DNA of 9,461 bases from Oscillospiraceae bacterium (lineage in GTDB: Bacteria > Bacillota_A > Clostridia > Oscillospirales > Oscillospiraceae): contig JAGBEM010000139.1 in the NCBI GenBank assembly GCA_017936985.1, forward strand, positions 1 through 9,461, given 5' to 3'. Position 1 is the stretch's first letter, and each line of letters starts with the position of its first letter. Position numbers and translations under genes: made by a program. Of the stretch, positions 6,379 to 9,461 are shown piece after piece. The notes beneath the pieces were generated by a model. It searched no databases. It had not been told where the DNA came from and worked only from the letters and a program-made list of their open reading frames with translations.

Positions 6379-7839
6379 TCACCCTACGGAATTGACGTTG
6401 TCCTGGTGCTGTTTGTAGGTTTCTGCAAACAGGTGCTCACCGATGGAAGGATCCAGAACAAAGTAATAGTAGTCGGTCTCTGCGGGACTCAAAGAGGCCA
6501 TGATGGCGGAAGGACCGGGGTTTGCAATGGGGCCGATGGGCAGACCCTTGACTACATAGGTGTTGTAGGGGCTGTCGATGCCATAGTCCAGGTTTTCCTT
6601 GTTGCCGCCGTGGGCATAAACAACCGTAGCATCAGAGTTCAGATAGGGGAAGTTGCCTGCATTGGCAAGACGGTTGTAGAAAACAGAGGCGATGTCGTAG
6701 TTTTCACCGCTGTGGGCGCTTTCTTTTTGGACAATGGAGGCCATGGTGATCACTTTGTAGAGTGTCATCCTGTTTTGCTCGATATAGCTGGAGCTGTAGC
6801 CGTGCTTGCGCATTTTGGCGGCCATGGTCTCGTTCAAAGAGTCTAGATAGGCCAGTAGTTCTTCGTCCACCTGGTCATCAAACCGGGACAGGAACTTGTC
6901 GAAAATACGCTGAGGAGTATCGTTCTCATAAAATTGGTAGGTATCCGGGAACAGGAAACCCTCCAGACAGTACTTGCTGCCGCGCTCCACACCTTCCAGG
7001 AAATCGTAGCTGGCAAATTCGCTGGTTGCGGCGTAGTCTTCCAGGATCTGAACCGTGGAGACGCCTTCCTTTTCCAGCAGCGCAAAAATCTGCGCGCAGG
7101 TATAGCCCTCGGGGATCACAACCTCTACTGTCTTTCGGTCAGAGGAGGAGGCACGCAGGCCGTTGACGAGCGCATGGTAATCGTACTGCGTGTTCAAGGT
7201 AAAGGTGCCGGCGCTGATCTTCTCGTCAGCATTGGCAAGCTCTGCGTACAGCTTAAAAAGTTCTTTGTACTTGATGAGACCTGCGTCAAAGAGCTTGTCA
7301 GTGACAGATTCTACAGTATCCTCTTGGGTGATGGTGATGGTGATGTTCTGATCCGGTCTGCCAAAAGCCAGCACGTCTGCGGCGCAGACCCAAACCAATC
7401 TGCCCAGAGAGAAGCCGATCAACACAGCGATGGCCAGCCAGATGGCAGTGGCGGCAAGATGCGGAATACCAAAAAGACCGTAGCCTTTTTTGCGCCGTGG
7501 ACGAACCTTACGGACGGGGGCATCCGGATCAACGGGTTCTTCATCCCGGTCGTCTTCCGCGTATTCTTCTACGGCTTCGCCGTTGTCAGCATATTCATCC
7601 CGGTGTTCTGCCATGGGCTCGGGATCATCAAAAACCGGCTCAAAGTCTTCAATATTCCAGTCATCAGACAGTGCTTCCTTCATGATCTCGTCCAGCTCCC
7701 GGTCGGAGATCTGGCCCATATCATGAGAGTCCATGGCAGCTTCGTCGACGGTGAGCTCGGCGCTATGCTCCACAGCGCCAAACAGCTCGTCCAGCCATGC
7801 GCTGTCTTCTTGTTCGTTTTTGAATTTTTCGTTATCCAT
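6379..7839 (-). CDS. mltG: Endolytic murein transglycosylase MltG (YceG-like)
   Basis: A 486-residue inner-membrane lytic transglycosylase thought to cut nascent glycan strands and set their length. Residues 1-108 are a strongly acidic cytoplasmic region, followed by a basic stretch (109-119, RKVRPRRKK), one membrane helix (127-149), a LysM-like domain (about 165-230) and the YceG catalytic domain. Motifs are LEGFLFPDTYQFY (292-304), ASIVQKESA with catalytic E373 (equivalent to E218 of E. coli), VFYNRL (387-391), LPIGPIANPGPSAIMASLSP (433-452) and YYYFVLD (457-463). E. coli MltG is about 340 residues; most of the extra length is the acidic N-terminus, and other Gram-positives also have long cytoplasmic parts here. 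The start ATG is supported by AGGAGGA 7 nt upstream. It lies between the pfpI-type gene (14-nt gap) and the U32 gene (4-nt gap), all co-directional. Confidence 0.95.
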   Translation of the reverse strand: MDNEKFKNEQEDSAWLDELFGAVEHSAELTVDEAAMDSHDMGQISDRELDEIMKEALSDDWNIEDFEPVFDDPEPMAEHRDEYADNGEAVEEYAEDDRDEEPVDPDAPVRKVRPRRKKGYGLFGIPHLAATAIWLAIAVLIGFSLGRLVWVCAADVLAFGRPDQNITITITQEDTVESVTDKLFDAGLIKYKELFKLYAELANADEKISAGTFTLNTQYDYHALVNGLRASSSDRKTVEVVIPEGYTCAQIFALLEKEGVSTVQILEDYAATSEFASYDFLEGVERGSKYCLEGFLFPDTYQFYENDTPQRIFDKFLSRFDDQVDEELLAYLDSLNETMAAKMRKHGYSSSYIEQNRMTLYKVITMASIVQKESAHSGENYDIASVFYNRLANAGNFPYLNSDATVVYAHGGNKENLDYGIDSPYNTYVVKGLPIGPIANPGPSAIMASLSPAETDYYYFVLDPSIGEHLFAETYKQHQDNVNSVG

Positions 7840-7853
7840 AAAGATTCCTCCTG

Positions 7854-8396
7854 TCAGCGGATCACGATCTGCTGCGCCACAGCTTCGCTGACTTCCTTGC
7901 CTTTCAGGGCTTCGATCAGTGTCAAACCAAAGGAAACCGCACAGCCGGCGGAAGTGCCGGTGATCAGCTTGCCGTCTCGAATGCTGTCAGCGTTTTCTAC
8001 CATAATGGCATCAGCCATACCGCTTTCGCAGCCGGGGTAGCAGGTGGCTTTTTTGCCGCTTACCAAGCCTAAGTCCGCAAGAACAGTCGGCCCGGCACAA
8101 ATGGCAGCCACATATTTATCATTATCCCACGCAAACCGGATAGCATCCAGGGCTTCCTGGCTTGCCCGGATAGAGGCGACCCCTCCCAGACCGCCGGGAA
8201 GGACGATCATATCCATAGCGGTCAGATCCATTTCACCCAGGGAAATGTCCGCTTCTACGCCGATGCCGTGACCGCCGTATACGATCTTTCCGTTCAAGCC
8301 CACAGTCATAACGGGAATCCCGGCTCTGCGCAAAAGATCCAGCGGCGCAATGGCTTCTGTTTCTTCAAACCCGGTTCCCAGCAGAATATAAACCAT
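7854..8396 (-). CDS. DJ-1/PfpI (ThiJ) family protein
   Basis: A 180-residue single-domain protein of the class I glutamine amidotransferase-like superfamily. It aligns along its length with DJ-1/YajL: LLGTGFEETEAIAPLDLLRRAGIPV (E14 corresponds to DJ-1 E18), MIVLPGGLGG, and the nucleophile elbow AAICAGPT with C100 (C106 of human DJ-1). The DJ-1 histidine region THP is CYPG here (119-122), as in YajL-type bacterial members. Proposed activities for the family include deglycation, chaperoning and oxidative-stress sensing, some disputed, so I assign only the family. The start at ATG 8396 is set by GGAGG 7 nt upstream; a GTG at 8414 in frame would put that site in its codons. The start lies 2 nt after the tmk stop, and its ribosome-binding site sits inside the last tmk codons, which indicates tight coupling. 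Confidence 0.92.
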   Translation of the reverse strand: MVYILLGTGFEETEAIAPLDLLRRAGIPVMTVGLNGKIVYGGHGIGVEADISLGEMDLTAMDMIVLPGGLGGVASIRASQEALDAIRFAWDNDKYVAAICAGPTVLADLGLVSGKKATCYPGCESGMADAIMVENADSIRDGKLITGTSAGCAVSFGLTLIEALKGKEVSEAVAQQIVIR

Positions 8397-8398
8397 AC

Positions 8399-9067
8399 TC
8401 AATCCTCCAGACACTTCCGTACATGGCGGTAGATCTCTTCGTGAATATCTTCGATGCTGCGCATCTGACCGTCACGGACACATTCAATGACTGTCCAGCC
8501 GTAGAACTGGGCTGCAGCCCGGCCGGTTTCCCGACAGGTGGCAAGATAGGTCATGTCCTGCTCATGAATGTCTGCATGGGTATTGGTGGCAGCTTCCCGG
8601 TGGCGCATCAGCTTTTCGGTAAAAGCGGTGGGCACATCCAGATAAATGGTCAGATCCGGCCGGGGAAGGCCCAGCTTGTCGTACTCGAATTCATAGAGCC
8701 ATCTTAAAAACTCACTTTGCTTGTCTTTCGGCTCCTTGGAGGTCTGGTGAACGGCGTTGGAGGTGGTGTACCGATCGGAAACGATCAGACCGCCCTGCTC
8801 AAACCACTGACCCCAGTCCTGCTTATAGGATGCGTAACGATCCACAGCGTAAAAGGCGGAAGCGGCATAAGCGTTTACATCGGTAGGCTTGTTTCCAAAT
8901 TCACCGCCCAGATACATCCGGATCAGCGAGGAGCTGGGCTCGGAATAACGGGGGAATACCAGCGTTTTGAATTCGGTGTTTTCCCTTTGCAGGCGCTCGG
9001 TCAAAGCCTTGAACTGTGTGGACTTGCCGGAGCCGTCGGTGCCTTCGATTACGATCAGTTTACCCAT
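8399..9067 (-). CDS. tmk: Thymidylate kinase (dTMP kinase)
   Basis: A 222-residue kinase converting dTMP to dTDP with ATP, essential for dTTP supply. It has the P-loop EGTDGSGKST (8-17), FPRYSEPSSSLIRMYLGG (38-55), which holds the dTMP-binding arginine region, SDRY (97-100), the substrate/Mg loop, LDVP (143-146) and a lid-like RHREAATNTHADIHEQD (155-171). The length is normal. I chose ATG 9067 because the conserved MGKLIVIEG start is there and GGGAGGA lies 8 nt upstream. A longer open frame reaches 9196 but runs through the promoter region and shows no family similarity. An in-frame ATG at 9088 would add seven residues and destroy the ribosome-binding site. It is the first gene of the minus-strand operon (tmk, DJ-1, mltG, U32). 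The usual Firmicute neighbours (holB, PII-like darA) are missing. Confidence 0.95.
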   Translation of the reverse strand: MGKLIVIEGTDGSGKSTQFKALTERLQRENTEFKTLVFPRYSEPSSSLIRMYLGGEFGNKPTDVNAYAASAFYAVDRYASYKQDWGQWFEQGGLIVSDRYTTSNAVHQTSKEPKDKQSEFLRWLYEFEYDKLGLPRPDLTIYLDVPTAFTEKLMRHREAATNTHADIHEQDMTYLATCRETGRAAAQFYGWTVIECVRDGQMRSIEDIHEEIYRHVRKCLED

Positions 9068-9097
9068 TTTTCCATTCCTCCCGGGCATAGCAATACT

Positions 9098-9106
9098 ATG
9101 ATAACA
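9098..9106 (-). promoter_or_regulatory. Candidate extended -10 promoter of the tmk operon
   Basis: Read on the minus strand, TGTTATCAT gives an extended -10 (TGn plus TATCAT, 5/6 to consensus). There is no good -35; a run of seven A residues lies about where one would be, which may help polymerase binding. The predicted start is near 9091, giving a leader of about 24 nt that contains GGGAGG before ATG 9067. It fits the position expected for the operon's promoter. Confidence 0.45.
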
Positions 9107-9175
9107 TACAATACCATATTTTTTTCGATTTGTCCACCATTGCGGCAAATTTCCGTTGGCACAAGCATCATGGGT

Positions 9176-9201
9176 CCACTTTGCCATTCTTGGCAAAGTG
9201 G
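9176..9201. promoter_or_regulatory. Perfect palindrome, candidate operator upstream of the helicase promoter
   Basis: CCACTTTGCCA (9176-9186) and TGGCAAAGTGG (9191-9201) are exact reverse complements with a 4-nt TTCT spacer. The palindrome ends on the base before the -35 box of the helicase promoter. No T-run follows on either strand, so it is not an ordinary terminator. The placement suits a dimeric DNA-binding regulator. I do not recognise the motif as that of a specific regulator. Confidence 0.6.
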
Positions 9202-9230
9202 TTGCAAAATGGTCAAAAAGCTGATAGAAT
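9202..9230 (+). promoter_or_regulatory. Sigma-A promoter of the DEAD-box helicase gene
   Basis: TTGCAA (9202-9207), a 17-bp spacer, and TAGAAT (9225-9230), preceded by TG at 9222-9223 (extended -10). Transcription is expected near 9237, giving a leader of about 29 nt. It is the best promoter match in the window and correctly placed for the only rightward gene here. Confidence 0.75.
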
Positions 9231-9235
9231 AGCGG

Positions 9236-9265
9236 AAAGGACTAACACATAAAGGACGAACAGAT
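9236..9265 (+). repeat. Tandem 15-nt near-repeat forming the helicase mRNA leader
   Basis: AAAGGACTAACACAT (9236-9250) is followed directly by AAAGGACGAACAGAT (9251-9265), 13 of 15 bases identical, and then the ATG at 9266. Each unit contains an AAAGGA that can pair with 16S rRNA; the second is the normal ribosome-binding site (9 nt spacing). The transcript is predicted to begin at the first unit. Confidence 0.7.
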
Positions 9266-9461
9266 ATGAACGAGAACATTACCTTTGCCCAGCTTGGCCT
9301 CAGCGATGCCATGCTGAAGGCATTGGAGAAAAAAGGTTACGGCTATCCCACCACCATCCAGCAGCTGGCGATCCCGGAGTTTATGCAGTGGAAGGATGTG
9401 ATCGCCAAGGCACCCACCGGCACCGGCAAGACCTTTGCATTCGGTATCCCCATGATTGAGC
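9266..9461 (+). CDS. DEAD-box ATP-dependent RNA helicase, 5' end (cut by window edge)
   Basis: The first 65 codons of a DEAD-box helicase (superfamily 2), which unwinds or remodels RNA using ATP in ribosome assembly, mRNA decay or cold adaptation. The Q motif is complete: F7, LGLSDAMLKALEKKGY (10-25), PTTIQQLAIP (28-37) with Q32. Motif I follows as APTGTGKT (49-56); the commonest form has Gln where this has Pro50. The DEAD, SAT and C-terminal motifs lie beyond the window, so the subfamily (CshA, CsdA/DeaD, RhlE type) cannot be set. The start is supported by the promoter at 9202-9230 and AAAGGA 9 nt upstream. It is transcribed divergently from tmk. Confidence 0.93.
   Translation, partial: MNENITFAQLGLSDAMLKALEKKGYGYPTTIQQLAIPEFMQWKDVIAKAPTGTGKTFAFGIPMIE

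Noticed and set aside
6934..8040. Plus-strand open frame (368 codons) opposite mltG and the DJ-1 gene.
   Set aside because: mltG and pfpI motifs are intact on the other strand. This frame spans two genes and their junction and shows no domain.
9068..9196. Longer tmk reading frame beginning at 9196.
   Set aside because: The added residues have no family similarity and run through the likely promoter. ATG 9067 has a strong ribosome-binding site and the conserved MGKLIVIEG start.
9176..9201. Palindrome as an intrinsic terminator.
   Set aside because: Neither strand has a T-run after the stem, and no gene ends nearby; both flanking genes start from this region.

Overview
The window looks like a Gram-positive Clostridia chromosome, most likely Oscillospirales/Ruminococcaceae-like; I cannot fix the genus. 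The reasons are moderately GC-rich genes with many strong GGAGG ribosome-binding sites, an IspH/ribosomal-protein-S1 fusion gene (an arrangement known mainly from Clostridia), a UPF0237-UPF0210 pair, and an mltG-U32 peptidase pair. It is almost entirely coding: eleven protein genes, two of them cut by the window edges. I see no mobile element, CRISPR array, tRNA or rRNA.

Plus strand, 1-5113: the 3' end of cmk overlaps ispH-rpsA by ATGA. A strong hairpin (2273-2305) then separates this housekeeping pair from four tightly packed genes: a Dabb-family small protein, an ACT-domain UPF0237 protein, the UPF0210 'PFL-like' protein, and a membrane-anchored GH25 muramidase. A perfect bidirectional terminator (5119-5145) closes the block.

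Minus strand, 9067-5157 (transcribed right to left): tmk, a DJ-1/PfpI protein, mltG and a U32 peptidase (TrhP-like tRNA hydroxylation factor) form one tight operon. It probably starts from an extended -10 promoter at 9098-9106 and ends at the shared terminator. A 198-bp divergent region (9068-9265) separates it from a DEAD-box RNA helicase gene that runs off the right edge. This region holds a strong helicase promoter, a perfect 11-bp-arm palindrome abutting its -35 box, and a leader made of two near-identical 15-nt units.

The most interesting signal is a gene within a gene. The S1 half of the ispH-rpsA fusion carries its own near-consensus Shine-Dalgarno and in-frame ATG (M279) exactly at the domain junction. 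Codon usage switches sharply at the same point (12 AAA/7 AAG lysines before; 0 AAA/30 AAG after). An AT-rich extended -10 promoter lies about 255 bp upstream, inside the ispH codons. Together these suggest that the locus makes both an IspH-S1 fusion and a free, abundant S1 protein.

Functionally the window joins nucleotide kinases (Cmk, Tmk), isoprenoid precursor synthesis (IspH), translation/RNA functions (S1, U32, DEAD-box helicase), and cell-wall enzymes (GH25 muramidase, MltG). It also holds an uncharacterised ACT/UPF0210 module.
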